Of a stretch of DNA of 64,000 bases, positions 47,301 through 60,060 are shown piece after piece. A program made the position numbers and the translations under genes. The notes under the pieces are model-generated. The model worked only from the letters and a program-made list of their open reading frames with translations. It was not told the DNA's origin and searched no databases. Source of the stretch: Rhodocollybia butyracea (Eukaryota; Basidiomycota; Agaricomycetes; Agaricales; Omphalotaceae); NCBI GenBank assembly GCA_015501585.1, contig JADNRY010000180.1, positions 1 to 64,000 of the forward strand, read 5' to 3'. How positions within the stretch are numbered: the stretch's first letter is position 1; each line of letters begins with the position of its first letter.

Positions 47301-48654
47301 AATTACAAATGTTTATCTGGTGCGATTTCTGAAACTGGAATGAGGGTTTGTACCACGCTGTTTGCACGTTCCGGCAAAAAAAAAATGAAGTTCTAAAATC
47401 TAAAACTTGTTCTGAGAACTGTTGTATCCCCTGGTGGATGGGAAGTGGGTGATTCAGAGTCATAACTTTCGGGCTCGAGGTAACGGTGGTCGTTGGTTTG
47501 TCAATTTGGACTAGACAAAGGTATAAGTTGGCCACATTCAAACGACCAATATTTCCCATTTGATTCAGTTGCGCTACCGCTTGAACCTTTTCACCATTCA
47601 TCAAATGAGCAGTCAAAACTTGAACCGTCGAGCTCCTTCAACCCCTGCGTACATTACCAAGACGATCACCCATAATCCCCACCCGACCCGCTAATTGTGC
47701 ATTGTGAGGCTGACGCGGACTCGGAGTCGAAATGGTGTGTACCATAGTGCCGGCTGGCTATTCCTCCTTCGCTTGCTAATGAATCACATACTAGTATAGG
47801 GACTATAATGCTTCCAGACCGAAAGATGTGCTAGATAGTGGAAACGGACTCTGGTGAAATGTGTAGCATTTACAACTCTTTTGTTCTTGGCTGATCACAC
47901 ACACCGCCGATCCACCCCAACCTAAGTGTCGCTTGTCCCCACTGTGGTGGACATATCCTGATCAATGATGTATGTAGTATAATGTAGGTTCGTATCACTA
48001 AATTGGTTCTGAGGCTAACCCAACTTACCGGTATATTCCTGGCTCCTTATGCAGCTTGTTGCAGTGCTCAATTTGGTAGTTGAAATGAAAATACCTGCGA
48101 GAGATGCTGGTAGGGCCAAGTCCGTAAGCTTTTCCAGCCAACGATTGTGCTACTCGGTCTGCTCTAGCCATACTGAACTGCTGGACAAGCTAGTATAATA
48201 CCTCTGGTATAAAAGGGATGCTCTCCACCGAGCCTTCTCCAGCACAAGTTCATACTCTGAATCTAATTTATCTTGAATTCTCAGCGACTCGAAATCTTCG
48301 CAGCCATCTTTGCACTCCTCCTTGTGCAACGGAGGAGCCTCTACGCAGTGTTCATACTGCATTTTCTGAGACTTCATAAGTGCTGAGTGCTGTGAAACAC
48401 CTACGCATGGCGATTCCCGTAAGCTCTATAATTGATTTGAGACTTGATTTGAGAGCGTGCAGGTCGAGTTATTAACATAGAGCTAAGAGTACTAGCGAGG
48501 GCCGCGTGTCCCGGCAAAAGGAGACCCGTGTCGCTAATCTAGTGTCGCTTGACCCCGTGAAAGGGGACGGGCTTGAGAGTGCCTTAGTCCTTCTAGGATA
48601 CAGATGACTTGTAAACAATAATTGATTTGGCGCTCGTGCGCGCTTAGTATCACG
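44329..48654. other. Long region without a supportable gene
   Basis: 44329-44770 is the duplicated F-box 3' flank. A (GGTA)n run of 23 bases lies at 44893-44915. A plus-strand frame near 46770-47182 (SNTVDTDVPVLLPSSFRFRA, then EAFGSLEVRDERSDAITHTD) looks coding-like with an intermediate GTGAGT, but no family was recognised. A minus-strand frame at 48377-48150 is Glu/Lys-rich. No RNA genes or repeats of note were found. Confidence 0.4.
44893..44915. repeat. (GGTA)n microsatellite
   Basis: Five perfect GGTA units plus GGT. Confidence 0.9.
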
Positions 48655-48806
48655 TATCTTTAAGATTAAAAGATAAGATAAGATCAGATATTCACCCCTC
48701 CTTTTTTCGTCCTAACTTGAACCACCTATATATGCTTCAAGCTTTCTAGTGAGAAATACTCCGGGCCTTCTGGATATAGTACGCTAATCACACTTGCGTC
48801 CTTCAG
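48655..48806 (+). promoter_or_regulatory. GATA cluster and leader intron of F-box copy C
   Basis: The 36 bases at 48655-48690 carry overlapping AGATAAGATAAGATC sites. The leader intron is 48749-48806 (GTGAGA ... GCTAATCAC ... TTCAG), ending at the ATG. Confidence 0.65.
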
Positions 48807-50321
48807 ATGGCACAGAGAGAGTCATCGAATCACTTGTCAATGCACGTCCGCCGACGCGTGAACTTCAGCTCCTCAGAACTAGATGAAGTGAAATCGGAAC
48901 TTCGCACGGAATTTGGGCCATTTGTGATAAGCTCAAGTCGAGCCGAAGAACTCAAGGAGATTCTGGCCCTCGCAGATGAAGACACCGAGGACTATGAATC
49001 CGTGATAAGCCAACTCCAGAACCAGATTGTGCTTTTCCAGACCCAGAAACAGCAACTGGGGAACCAGAAGGCTGGGCTACGCGCTTTATTATCCCCAATG
49101 CGGAAGCTGCCGAACGAACGCCTGGTTTGTGGTCTAACCTAACAATCACTCTTGGGCTTGGGGACACAACCGGTTTCACTTCTACTCTGACCCTTTATTT
49201 GGAGAGATCGGGGGATTGTCCCCTAAGGATTGGGCTGGATATCCAGGCTACAAGACAGCCGGAGCACCCGGGTTTGGCCCAACTAATGCGGCATGCCCAC
49301 CGTTGGAAAGCATTCAAATATCGGGGACGTCACCCATTGAATTGCTACTACGATAAAATTTCCTCCTTAGATTTGTCTTCGCTCGCAAATCTACACGGTG
49401 ACCAGGTGTAGACTACACCTGGAGAATCCTAGATGCGGTTTGTCCAATGAGCTTGACCCCTTCAAGCATACTTTAAATCTCACTGCACTCAAGATTAGCC
49501 ATAAACTGCCTCCTTCTACGCTTTCCTACCGTCAACTGAAACATCTCAATTTTGGGATTCACTCGCTAAAAGAATTTCAGGAAGCTCTTCGCAAATGCTC
49601 TTCTCTGGAATCTCTAGTTCTTGCCTCCAAATATGGACTATCCACTGATTCGAACTCAAAGCATACATTGTGCAACATCAGTTCACTTGCCATCAGGGAA
49701 GACTTTTCAATGAAAATGGTATTCTCCTCCTGTACCTTTCCTTCGTTGAATGAGCTGCAGGTATCACGAATCGGCGGCTATCCCCCTTCCCAGTGGCCTA
49801 GCAGTGCTATCACCTCACTGATATCGAGATCATCCTGTATGATCACTACATTCATCATCCGTGGCATAGCTATCTCTGCCTCAGATCTCATTATAACTCT
49901 TCAGATCATGCCGTCCCTGCTAAGTCTGGAAGTAGAGGACGGAGTATGGCATGTAAATGGGTCGCAACAAAGTCCAATTAACTCTTTTTTCGTTTCAAGG
50001 CTTACTCACCGCGAACATACGTCTGAGTCCTCCACCATCCTTGTGCCAAAACTCCACAGCCTTCATCTACTCTCCTATGCAATGTCATTCGATGACCACG
50101 CTTTCGACCGCGCTTTCATTGACATGGTGGAGTCCCGTTGGTTCAGGCCTGGATCCGACTTGTTCGCGACAATGTCAACAATAGGCAGAGGTTGTATTCG
50201 GTCCGTCGAGCTGAAGTTCGCCCGGCGCGAGGTCGATGTGGAAATTTACAAGCCTTTACGAGTTTTGGATGAGGAAGGTCTGAGGGTGGTAGTTTCAGGA
50301 ACGAATGAAGTATGTGTATGA
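48807..50321 (+). pseudogene. F-box protein copy C, F-box deleted
   Basis: The N-terminal coiled coil is intact (VNFSSSELDEVKSELRTEFG, then ALADEDTEDYESVISQLQNQ). About 150 nt are deleted from just after LPNE to LWSNLTI, which removes the F-box and shifts the frame. At 49397-49418 an insertion of 22 bases makes a palindrome (CCAGGTGTAG A CTACACCTGG) and a stop. The C-terminal 300 residues from 49413 are open to 50321. It cannot encode a normal F-box protein. Downstream it abuts the Gly/Tyr-rich gene, tail to tail. Confidence 0.8.
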
Positions 50322-50727
50322 GTTACAGTCCACCAGTAGGCAGCTACTAGTAACAGTATTACATCTGCTTTTGTGGAAATCTTCTATGAGACTATCCCAC
50401 GATTCTTTTTTTTTTCGTTTTACCATGTAGCTACTCTTTGGACTATGTATTGAGTAGTGGCAGCACCGGTTTGGTGACACGAGCTCGAGATGACAGCAAC
50501 TACTGGCTGGTGTTCGGTGCTTTAAATGCAGAGGGGCGAAAATCTAGTACAAATTGTATTACAGCCATTCTATAGCGAAAACACGAATGACAAAAAAGCA
50601 ACGACACAATCATCGATCCGTCAATATACCTAACGCCAAAGTCAGCGATCCTCGCGGGTCAAAGAACTGGATAATAGATCACGTTAACCAGTGTAACAAT
50701 AACACTTAAGAAAGAAAACGAACCTTC
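50322..50727. other. Convergent 3' flank
   Basis: Shared F-box 3' flank (50322-50640), then the 3' end of the minus-strand gene. A similar junction occurs near 58215-58350. Confidence 0.5.
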
Positions 50728-52204
50728 TTACTGAGTCCTGTATCCACCATAACCGCCGTTCCCTCCATAAGCATCATATCCACCAGTATGAGCAGTACCT
50801 CCACCGGGATACACACCATGCTCCCAGCCAGTGCCATACCCATATCCACCATAAGCGTTATAGCCAATGCTGTGTCCAAAGCCAACCCCGAAAGCGGGAG
50901 GGGAAGGATGACCGAATACAGGGAAAGGTAAAAAGATGTGGTAGTTGTTAGTCACGTTGTTGAAGTTCTCGTTGGTCGAGTTATCTGTAGTCGAAACGGT
51001 GGATGAGGAGCCTGCGACGTGGCTAGCGCTCAGGGAAACATCGCCTTGGGTCGTGACACTGGAGCCTGCGAATGGAGCGACGCTAGAAAGTGCACGGCAT
51101 GAATCTTCCATTCCAGCACTAGAAGAGCTGCTTTGTCGTGTAGCAGAGGCAAACGAGCAACTGCAGGTTGAAGTAGTAGGTAACGCGAGTGATGTGGGCT
51201 CCAGGGGCACGTTTTTATCATCCAGGATACCTTGAACATTATCGGTAACCACGACATCATGTCGTGTAACGCCAGAGCCAGACACGGAAGAAATTGGCAA
51301 GGACGGAGGGGACGGAGTGGTGGCTAGCCTGTTTGCCCCGTTGAAAAGAGATTTTGTCTCAAGAGCGTTTACTCGCTGTGTTAGATCCAATGTGCGCTCG
51401 TCCTGAGGACGGTCAGAACAATAAAGATAACGTCATTAACGGACGCACCAACGTCCGTTTTAAGGTTTCCACCTGCATCCTCGCTGTTCGAAACTACGAC
51501 ATCTTCTGAATTCAACGCGTAAAATATAGAAAATGAAAAGCACCTGAAGCATCATACTGGCCATCTGTTCCATGTGAGCCTGCAGCTGCTTTAAATCCAA
51601 ACCTGATCTGAAAGAGCTTACTCTGCGGAGAAAAGACCGACGCGTCTGACCGCAACGGATTCCTTTGCAGATTCTAAAATTCGGGGATTATTTGACGCTT
51701 AGTTAGCAAAGCCGTATATACACATACTGGTCAAGCCTTTCTTCTACTACTCCCAAAGTGACAACTGGCACAGATATCACTTCGGATGTCTTCCACATTT
51801 CATAAACCAAGTTACAAGCACCAGAAGCCAGCTGCCTTAGAATTTCTTTATTACTGCTCTGTGAAAGTCAGCGCGCGTTAATTTAACAGTTTAACAAGCC
51901 AAAAAGCAGCATACCTGAGCAGCCCCGTAAATCTCTCTAGCCTGGGACGAAAGTCTCCCCCAACTCGACGTCAAGCTACTCTTGGATTGAAGAACACTGA
52001 GCACATCCTCAGAGATACCCCAGGGAGTGCGCCCATCTCTTGCTGGCGCCAAAGCCGTGTTTACAAAAATCTGCAACCTGAGGAAGAATTTTCCTAAAAG
52101 TTGAAACGGATTGTGGGAGAAGCCAAGAGATAATCTACCATCACCGACACGAGGTAAGCAGAACGTAACACGTGATTAGATTTTCGTTCCTTCATCGAGC
52201 TCAT
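50728..52204 (-). CDS. Helical protein with Gly/Tyr-rich C-terminus
   Basis: Six exons (52204-52139, 52070-51915, 51858-51728, 51673-51622, 51585-51544, 51402-50728) sum to 1,122 nt, an intact 373-residue protein beginning MSSMKERKSNHVLRSAYLVS. Residues about 30-150 are helical (GISEDVLSVLQSKSSLTSSW, SNKEILRQLASGACNLVYEM) and a short coiled coil follows (LQAHMEQMASMMLQDERTLD). The middle is Ser/Thr/Val-rich. The last 70 residues are low-complexity Gly/Tyr/His (GYNAYGGYGYGTGWEHGVYP), resembling prion-like or phase-separating tails. No catalytic motif is visible. Its C-terminal segment has a relic copy at about 58215-58350. Confidence 0.65.
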
Positions 52205-53087
52205 CTCAGTCTGCAACGAACACAAGAATTCCGGAGCCTAACAGACTTGATCTGTCAGTTTTCCAGTAATGAAGATCAAATCACCCTTACTGATGAAGGA
52301 GGATCCCCCCCTCCGGGAAACGCAAGCTAACCAGTCATATCCACTGCGAAACCACCTGGATCCAGTGTCTACGGCCTCAATGCCTCACTAACCATTGCTG
52401 GAATTCCACATGCACTATCGATGCTTTCTGTTCTAATGAATCTCCAAAAAAAACTTGACTGCGAGAAGTACGAGGAGAGCCTGAATCACCTCACTTAGCG
52501 CCACGAGTACTGATTCAATATTCAGCTTCAAGTGGCCCAATTAAATTGACGCGAAATCTCTCGCACGTTATGCAAGATTCAAGTAAGCAAATCCGCAGTT
52601 CATGGGAGCGAACAACGCCAACCCGCTTGACTGGATAGGTGCGGGGGGGTTGCCACTGCCACATTCCGTGATCGTCCGTGCGTCCTCAGCATGTACAAGT
52701 GGACAGACCGTACTTGGGATTGATTGATGATTGCGGGTATTTTTACGTTGTGATCTGTAAGCGCAGTACCGTCCCCGAAGGTCAAGTGAAATATAACGAC
52801 TCGAGCCGGAGGCTGGCTGGACAGGGTTTCGCTCGTGCGAAGGGGCTCAGAGGGCTTAACTGTTGCCTCCACCCGCCAACCAAATTTTCTCGCTCCCTGC
52901 CTCTTGTAGTGGGCATTGAACATTTAATTTCCCGGTGCTTTTGTTCCCACAGCAATTGTGAGACGTTGACAAACCTTACCCAAGGTCCCAGTACATAATA
53001 GTGATATCTATGGCTACGTATAAAGATCAGCCGTCTGTGGTCGAAGGATCTTCCAAGCCATACTGTCGCTATCCTCAACCTAGCACA
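52205..53087. other. Divergent promoter region between the Gly/Tyr-rich gene and the copper ATPase
   Basis: No gene. An in-frame upstream ATG at 53010 could extend the ATPase by 26 residues. Weak open frames on both strands have no recognisable domain. Confidence 0.45.
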
Positions 53088-56000
53088 ATGGTCAGCGCCC
53101 CAGATGCTGAACGAATTACCATCGTCCATATCTCTAACCTCCACTGCAGCAGGTACGCACACCTTTAGCTCAAAACACCGACTAGCTTTCCTGATTTTTT
53201 TCACAGCTGCGTGCAAACCATCGAAGAGACTCTGGCCAAACTTTCACCTCCCCCCTCTACTGTAGAGATCTCTGTCGTTCTGCAGTCAGTCAAGGTATAC
53301 CATGAGCCAGCACTGTCACACGCTGCAATACGGGATGCCATTATCAACGCTGGTTTCGACGTAGTCTCAGAATCGACCTCAGACCTATCTGTGACATTGA
53401 ACAAGCGACCGCCCATACCTTCTGGAAAAACGTCGAAGCACTTCCAGCAATGCAAACTCTGTCAAGATCAAGAAGCGGCGCTCGAACAGCATCATTCGCT
53501 GTCTGAGAAAGTTTCTTCAGATCCGAGCTCCCTGGGACCCTTCAAGGTCAGTCCTTGCTACTGACTCCGAGTCGAGTAACCAACATTGATCCCTTCCCGT
53601 ATACCCTTAATAGGTTATCTTTTCGATTGCGGGCATGACATGTGTATCTTGCAGAAATACCATCACTGATATCGTCAAAGACATGCCCGGTGTGTTGGAC
53701 ATTGTTGTCAGTCTCTTGGATCATTCAGCTGTTGCGATTTTGGAGAGTGAAGACATCGCTCCCACTGTCACCGAGGCTATCGAGGATTGCGGTTTCGAAG
53801 CATCCGTTATGGAAATCAAGTCTACCAGAGTAAAAGAATCATTGACAACACGCACCGTTTCTCTCAAAGTGAATGGCATGCATTGCCAGTACGTACTTCT
53901 ACTTCAAACCGTTTTTGGTATTCTGGAGATTAATTGAATCGTGCAGGCACTGTCCGCCCAAGATCATGGCTACATTAAATCGTCTAGGTTCCATCACCAT
54001 TATAAAGCCAATTCAAAGTCAAGATGACCCCATTGTGACGATCTCCTACAAGCCCGACCCCGCTTTGCTCACAATTCGACATATCATACAAGCAATACAT
54101 TCTGACAATCCAGAATTTGAGGCCAGCGTTCATCACCCACCCTCTATTGAAGATGTGTCGCGTGGGATCCAGCGGCGTGAACAGCGGGGTCTTCTACTTC
54201 GGTGGTTGTTCACAATTATTGTGGCCGTACCTACTTTCATCATTGCGATCGTTTACATGACTCTTGTTCCTAACGGTAATCCAGGTAAAGCCTTCTTTCT
54301 GGAACCCATGTGGACAGGAAACACGTCTCGAGCTCAGTGGGCCCTATTTTTCCTTGCGACCCCTGTCATGTTCTACAGCGCTGGACACTTTCATCGGAGG
54401 AGCATCATAGAAATCATTGCGCTGTGGAAGAGGGGCAGCACAGTCCCCATCTTCAAACGCTTTACACGGTTTGGCAGCATGAATATGTTGGTCTCCGCTG
54501 GAGTGTCTGTTGCGTACTTTTCCTCCGTTGCGCTTCTCGCCTTGGCTGCAATTCAGCCGAAATCTCCAGACGGCCAAGGGGACCAGTCGACTTACTTCGA
54601 TTCCGTAGTCCTTCTGACCATGTTCTTGTTGTTTGGTAAGTTCCTCGAATCTTACAGCAAAGCTCGTACTGCAGATGCCATCGGGGCGCTTGCTTCATTG
54701 AAACCTGCAGAAGCACTGTTGCTGGTGCCGGGGTCTGAGGACCTCACTGAGTATATCTCCAATTCGGAGACATCTTTCACTGGCGTAGACGCGGAAAAAG
54801 CAAAGGCGAATTACGAGGCAAGTTTTGGGAAGACTGAACGTGTCCCTGCCGATCTGCTGGAACTCGGGGACATCGTTCGAGTGCCCCACGGCTCGTCCCC
54901 GCCCGCAGATGGGATTATTATTTCTGGAGAGCCTGTGGGGGTTTTCGACGAAAGCTCTCTCACTGGAGAGTCAAAACCCGTCAAGAAAGAAGAAGGAGAT
55001 AAAGTGTTTGTTGGAACTATCAATCGAGGTGACGTTGTCCATATACGCGTTGTGGAAATAGGTGGAGCGACAATGTTTGTGTTTTTCAGTTGTTAATTTG
55101 TTAATTTGTTCTACTTACAACTATTGTTATAGGCTTGACAACATAATGGAAGTTGTGCGGGAGGGACAATCACGACGAGCCCCGATGGAACGCTTGGCCG
55201 ACGTTGTGACGGGATACTTCGTTCCGGTAGTAACTTTACTGGCCATCATTACATGGATTGTCTGGCTTGCACTGGGAGAATCAGGTGCCCTTCCTGCAGG
55301 CGACCTTGGTGGTGCCGTAGGAGGATGGCGTAAGTACATCTAGAGCCATTCATCTGCGCTTCTCAACCCGTCTCACTAGCTGTTTGGTCTCTCGAGTTTG
55401 CAATTGCAGTATTTGTTATTGCATGCCCGTGTGGTATAGGTCTTGCTGCACCAACTGCCCTACTTGTACGTCCCTCTACTCATCACGCGGAAAAAGTTCT
55501 GAAAAATGGTTACAGGTGGGCACAGGCCTGGCTGCGAAGTATGGTATCCTCGCTCGAGGTGGAGGTGAAGCTTTCCAAGAAGCTTCCCGGTTAGACGCAA
55601 TCGTATTCGACAAGACGGGGACTATCACCACAGGAAAGCTCCAAGTTTCAGACGCAAAATACGTACCCAACGATAAATGGGACAAGGAGGTGATCCTCGG
55701 GATGATCGACATAGTCGAGAGTACAAGTTCTCATCCATTAGCAATATCTATCCGAGAATTCTGCGCGGCCAACAACGCTCGGCCCCAGGCTGGTGGTTCA
55801 TTCTCGGAGACGGCAGGTCGAGGGGTCAAGGCATCTTTTCAAGCACTCGCCTGTTCTATGATCATTGGGAACGAAGAATGGTTGCAAGAGCACGGCATCA
55901 CAATCGACCGAGACCTCCGGGATTTAGCTGATATCTGGAAGTCCGGGCAAAGAGTGTAGTTTTCGTTGCAGCACAACAACAGGCATCGCAACATTGGGAG

Positions 56001-56915
56001 CTTTTGATTATGTTCGGGATCGCCGATATCATCAGGCCTGAGGCATCTGCTGTTATCTCATGGTTTTCTAGGAAGGGCATCGAGCCGTGGATGATTTCTG
56101 GGGATCATGAAAAGACTGCACTGGCTGTCGCTTCAGTCGTTGGGATACCACCCTCCAATGTTATCGCCGGCGTCCTTCCCCATGAAAAAGTGAGTTCACT
56201 CCACAGTCTACGCGTTATTCTTTATTGAACTATCTGTGATCTAGGCTCAGAAAATAGAGTGGCTTCAAAGGGGTCGCCCTATGCTCCCTTTAACGACCAA
56301 CGATGAAAAAACTGTGCCTAAAAACCATTTTGTCATCGCCATGGTTGGTGATGGTATTAATGATGCTCCGGTAAGTATATCAGCGCTTCCATAGACCCAA
56401 CAACTGACCCGTATACCCACAGGCTCTCACATTTGCTGATGTCGGAATTGCTATAGGCTCGGGTAGTGCGTATCAAGTCCTTCTTCTTCCCTCGCTCTTT
56501 TGTTCAGACTTGCATTGCAGGTGATGTCGCCATCTCCAGCGCGAGCTTCATCCTCCTTTCCTCGGACTTGTATGGGTTGATAAACCTCGTTGATCTTTCC
56601 CAGTCTGTCATCCGAAGAATCAAGTTCAACTTTGTGAGTGACTTTTCAACCAATTTGGGTGGTGTCATTTACTCATGTTTTATACATCAGCTCTGGGCTG
56701 CGATGTATAATATGGCTGCGTTGCCCGTTGCCGCAGGTGTCATATACCCCGCCGGCCATGTTCGTCTTGATCCTGTATGGGCTTCGCTTGCTATGGCCTT
56801 ATCGTGCGTCGCCTAGCTGCTGGACATTGCACTCTACTGACTACTTTTCAGTTCGGTTTCAGTCGTCTGTAGCTCATTGCTACTAAAGCTGTACAAGCCT
56901 CCCAAGAAGCCGTGA
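53088..56915 (+). CDS. CCC2-like: Copper-transporting P1B-type ATPase (Ccc2/ATP7-like), one-base deletion
   Basis: Twelve exons: 53088-53152, 53207-53546, 53614-53888, 53947-55074, 55133-55329, 55380-55465, 55516-56189, 56245-56370, 56423-56465, 56521-56633, 56691-56803 and 56852-56915. They total 3,224 nt, one short of a multiple of three. Three N-terminal metal-binding-like domains carry NLHCSSC, GMTCVSC and GMHCQHC. Then come the TGES actuator loop (SSLTGESKPV), the CPC ion site (VIACPCGIGLA), the phosphorylation site FDKTGTITTGK, the HP motif (SSHPLAI) and GDGINDAP. The last helices follow (MYNMAALPVAAGV, SSLLLKLYK). It pumps copper into the secretory pathway for cuproenzymes such as laccases and multicopper ferroxidases. 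The missing base is near 55953, between WKSGQ and SVVFVAAQQ, and creates an immediate TAG. The sequence is otherwise fully conserved, so an assembly error is a real option. Confidence 0.92.
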
Positions 56916-57174
56916 TTGAAGGGTATAATAATAATAATAATAGCAATTTGATCTGTCATTTGAGGTCGCAGATAAGTACGATATTGAGAAAGTCTCCTCG
57001 AGACATTATCAAATAGTCTGGTTTATCTTCACTCGTATACTCAGACCCACTGCGTATCTCTATGTACCCTTCCTTGTTCACTCAATCCAAACAAACTAGG
57101 GAGTTGATCCAAGGTGACTCGGCGTGCGCAGTACAGGAATGTAATATTGTTAACTGCCCGATAAGCACTATGTC
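56916..57174. other. 3' intergenic
   Basis: ATA/AATA-rich short repeat at 56925-56941, otherwise featureless. Convergent with the next gene. Confidence 0.4.
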
Positions 57175-57555
57175 TTAACTATCCCAATCAATCTTAATTG
57201 GTTCTTTCTTGTGATCCTCTCCATCATCAGAGGTACTACCACCCTTTTTGCCAAGTATGTGCTCCCCGACTTTCGCCCCAGTTTTAATCACTCCTGAAGG
57301 CACCGTGACTCTGGCATGGAGCTCTCGTCGGCCAAATGTGGGATCTTCGACACCCAAGCTTCTGCCTGTTAAGGGAGCGGGGTCGGGTGCTCTATCGACG
57401 ATCGCAGGTGATGCACCGGTGGCCCGGTTGATGCTGGACAGAAAATTATGCTCGATATATATAGAACGGCGAGGAAACATAACTCACTTTAGAGCCTGGC
57501 CTCCCCAGGCGGCCAAGAGCACGATGGCAAGAACAGCAGAGAGCTTGGATGGCAT
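57175..57555 (-). CDS. Small secreted protein
   Basis: Two exons (57555-57488 and 57433-57175, 54-bp intron) give 108 residues. The N-terminus MPSKLSAVLAIVLLAAWGGQ is a typical signal peptide with likely cleavage after GQA. The mature part is hydrophilic, contains no Cys and is charged at the end (EDHKKEPIKIDWDS). No family recognised. Secretion is inferred from the signal peptide only; a role at the cell surface or as an effector-like protein is open. Confidence 0.65.
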
Positions 57556-58214
57556 AACGAGAACCGGGATGAATATTGGAGTTATTGTGAATAGCAGAAG
57601 CTTGATAGAGATGACCAGCACCCCAGAGCAGAAATCGAATGGACCAGCCGATGGGGATTTTTATCGTTCACCTTTCATGAGTTATATGTGGCAATTGGTT
57701 TCCTGTGTTTGAGAGTTACCATATATAGTAAGTCTACATACCAGCGCCACCGGAATCGTCTCAAACAGCCGCTGAGTACTTGAGTTCTCCTTGTAAGTAT
57801 GTTCAAACCTGTGCTCAAACCTGCTGTTCGGCAAAATTTGGCCTGTCTTCCCTCGTCTCCCCGCACCGTTATTGTCATACGTTGATCTGATCCGAAGGAG
57901 AACCTGTCCTTACTTTCACACCGGACAAGTGAATAAGCACTTCGCTAAATAAAAATGACAATCGATAATTGAGATTTCGTAGGGGCCCGAAAACAGATCA
58001 TCTCCTCAGCATGCATATGGGCAGCGCCTATATATACGTATAGTCTTTTCGAATCACTCTTTCAAAGGTTCGGTCAGGTTGCGATTGCTGCTCCATGCAT
58101 ATAGTCAGGACAAACTGTAGCACAGACGCTGTACAAAGTGACAATGTTCATGAACGACAAAGGATCAACGACGCAGCTGATACATCCAGCCCTACTCAAC
58201 GCAGATGTGATGTC
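57556..58214. other. Intergenic, no gene seen
   Basis: Upstream region of the small secreted protein gene. No repeats or RNA genes recognised. Confidence 0.4.
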
Positions 58215-58350
58215 CAGCGATGTCAAAGAATTGAAGGTAAACAATAACGATTAAGAACCAGACCTTCTCTCCATAACCCCAGTTCCCTCCATGAGTACCG
58301 TATTCAGGCGTCATACTCCCATAAGCATTATAACCGGGCCTCAAACGAAC
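58215..58350 (-). pseudogene. Relic of the Gly/Tyr-rich gene 3' end
   Basis: The minus strand reads RPGYNAYGSMTPEYGTHGGN, then WGYG, matching the tail of the 50728-52204 protein. The adjoining flank (TCAAAGAATTGAAGGTAAAC...) resembles 50660-50720. Only this 3' part is present. Confidence 0.65.
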
Positions 58351-60060
58351 TCTAGGGAACGCGCCCACTATTGCCGCAGCACATTCGAGCGTTTGTAAAC
58401 AGTAAAGATAAGAACATTTACTTATTGATGTAGTCCGCCTACTAATCTAAAGCGATGTACCGATACTCATGCTGCAGTGCATTTTTCTTCCGTTGGATAG
58501 CCGAAGTATGGAGGGCGTGTGAAGAATAGAATATGAATCGAGAGCCGTGGCCAAGGGAGAAAGATTCACCCCATATTCCACCGCAGCGGCTCCATTATAA
58601 ACTACGCCGAGAGGATAATCGAATGGGAAGGTCGAAAAATGGAAGCTGCTCCCTGTTCTTACGCCCTCGAACCAGAAATGCATCGGCCAAAGCTCCAAGA
58701 AAGCCAAGGGAAACAAGCCGAGATTAAAGACGGAACCATGGGATCGCGGCAGTATGGCAGTTGAAACGTTGAAGCCCTGATATCCGTTCCCGTCAAAGAC
58801 TCCAGCGGGTAGAGGCGGGTAGTCGTGATAAGGGAGGAAACAGATCGTGCACTGGTTGCCAAAGGAAAAGAGGTGCTGGGGTCTGGTTAACACAGAAGCG
58901 GGAGCTAAGTTGGGCCGGTGTAGATGGGTACGATGTCGATGAGCTGCCGCTGGGTGAGTTCCTAACCTGCTTGGAATTTTTGGCCGTCAGATACAAAAAT
59001 TGGCATATGTAGTAAACACACCTGTTCAAAAACCCTCTCTACCCTGAGATAGGCCTGGCTCATACTCCCAGCGATATGACCCCTTCTCGCGTATAAGCCC
59101 AAGTTTCCTTTGTTGCAGGAGAGTGGCAAATAAATCATGTGCTGGCAATTCCACCGGAAGCGAAAACGAATCGAGGTCCATCTCATACGTGCATGCTCCA
59201 AGCAGAAGAGATATACAAGTAGATGATACACAAACAAGCCAAGGAAGTCAGATTTGTGCTGGGCCGAATCGGAAATTCCAATGACCCTCAGGCCTTCAGC
59301 GCTTCAGCTGACGCTCATCTTAGCGTCACGTTATTCCCGCTACCTTTAGGTAGAGGGTCTTGGTAGGACTCAAATTTATCATTTTTGGCAGGGATCTTCG
59401 AAATCTGTTCTTACTCTGGGTAGCCACATGGCGCCGCTCGGCTGTCTTACGTTCCTACACCATCATTGGCTCATCTATACACAATCTTGGTCAGTAATAT
59501 ATTCAGTTAAATTCGATGTTTCGGCCCATCGGCGTCTCTCGATTGCCTGCAAGCCGATGGTAGCCACTAATCGTTCAACTTTGTATTTGTTTCTTTGCTT
59601 CAACAATGGTATTTTCGTTCGATGTAGGTGGCCATTCTTTCCGCAACCCCAACGTCTATCAGGATAGTCAAAATCCTAGTTTCTTTTATATCATATTCAC
59701 TATTTCGAGGCAACGGCTTGCCCTTTCCGTCGCCTTCGACGTTCTTACGCGTTACCTACTCTACGGCTTACAACGTGTTCACGACGTCTCTACCTTTTAC
59801 TCTGTGTGAATGTCCTCCAGGGGTGGACATAGTTCTTGGATCTCAGTTTGCAGATTCTTGGGCTCGAGCCAAGCTCGAGCGAATTGTACCCATCTAGGTA
59901 CCGTTCTTCGCTATGTTGTAATTATTGCCTATTACTGGTGTCTCTAGTCAGTTACTATACTTCTTCTGCTATTCTTATACAAATACAATAAATCACACTT
60001 CAAGAATTTGCAGACTGCGATTGGAGGTAGCGGGCCTTGCCGCTTGCCGGCGCTACTCGA
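58351..60060. other. Intergenic with unrecognised minus-strand open frames
   Basis: The minus-strand frame 58893-58447 (148 residues, Phe/Leu/Pro-rich) and 59237-58962 have no recognisable domain and could be parts of a decayed gene upstream of the Gly/Tyr relic. No other structure was seen. Confidence 0.35.
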
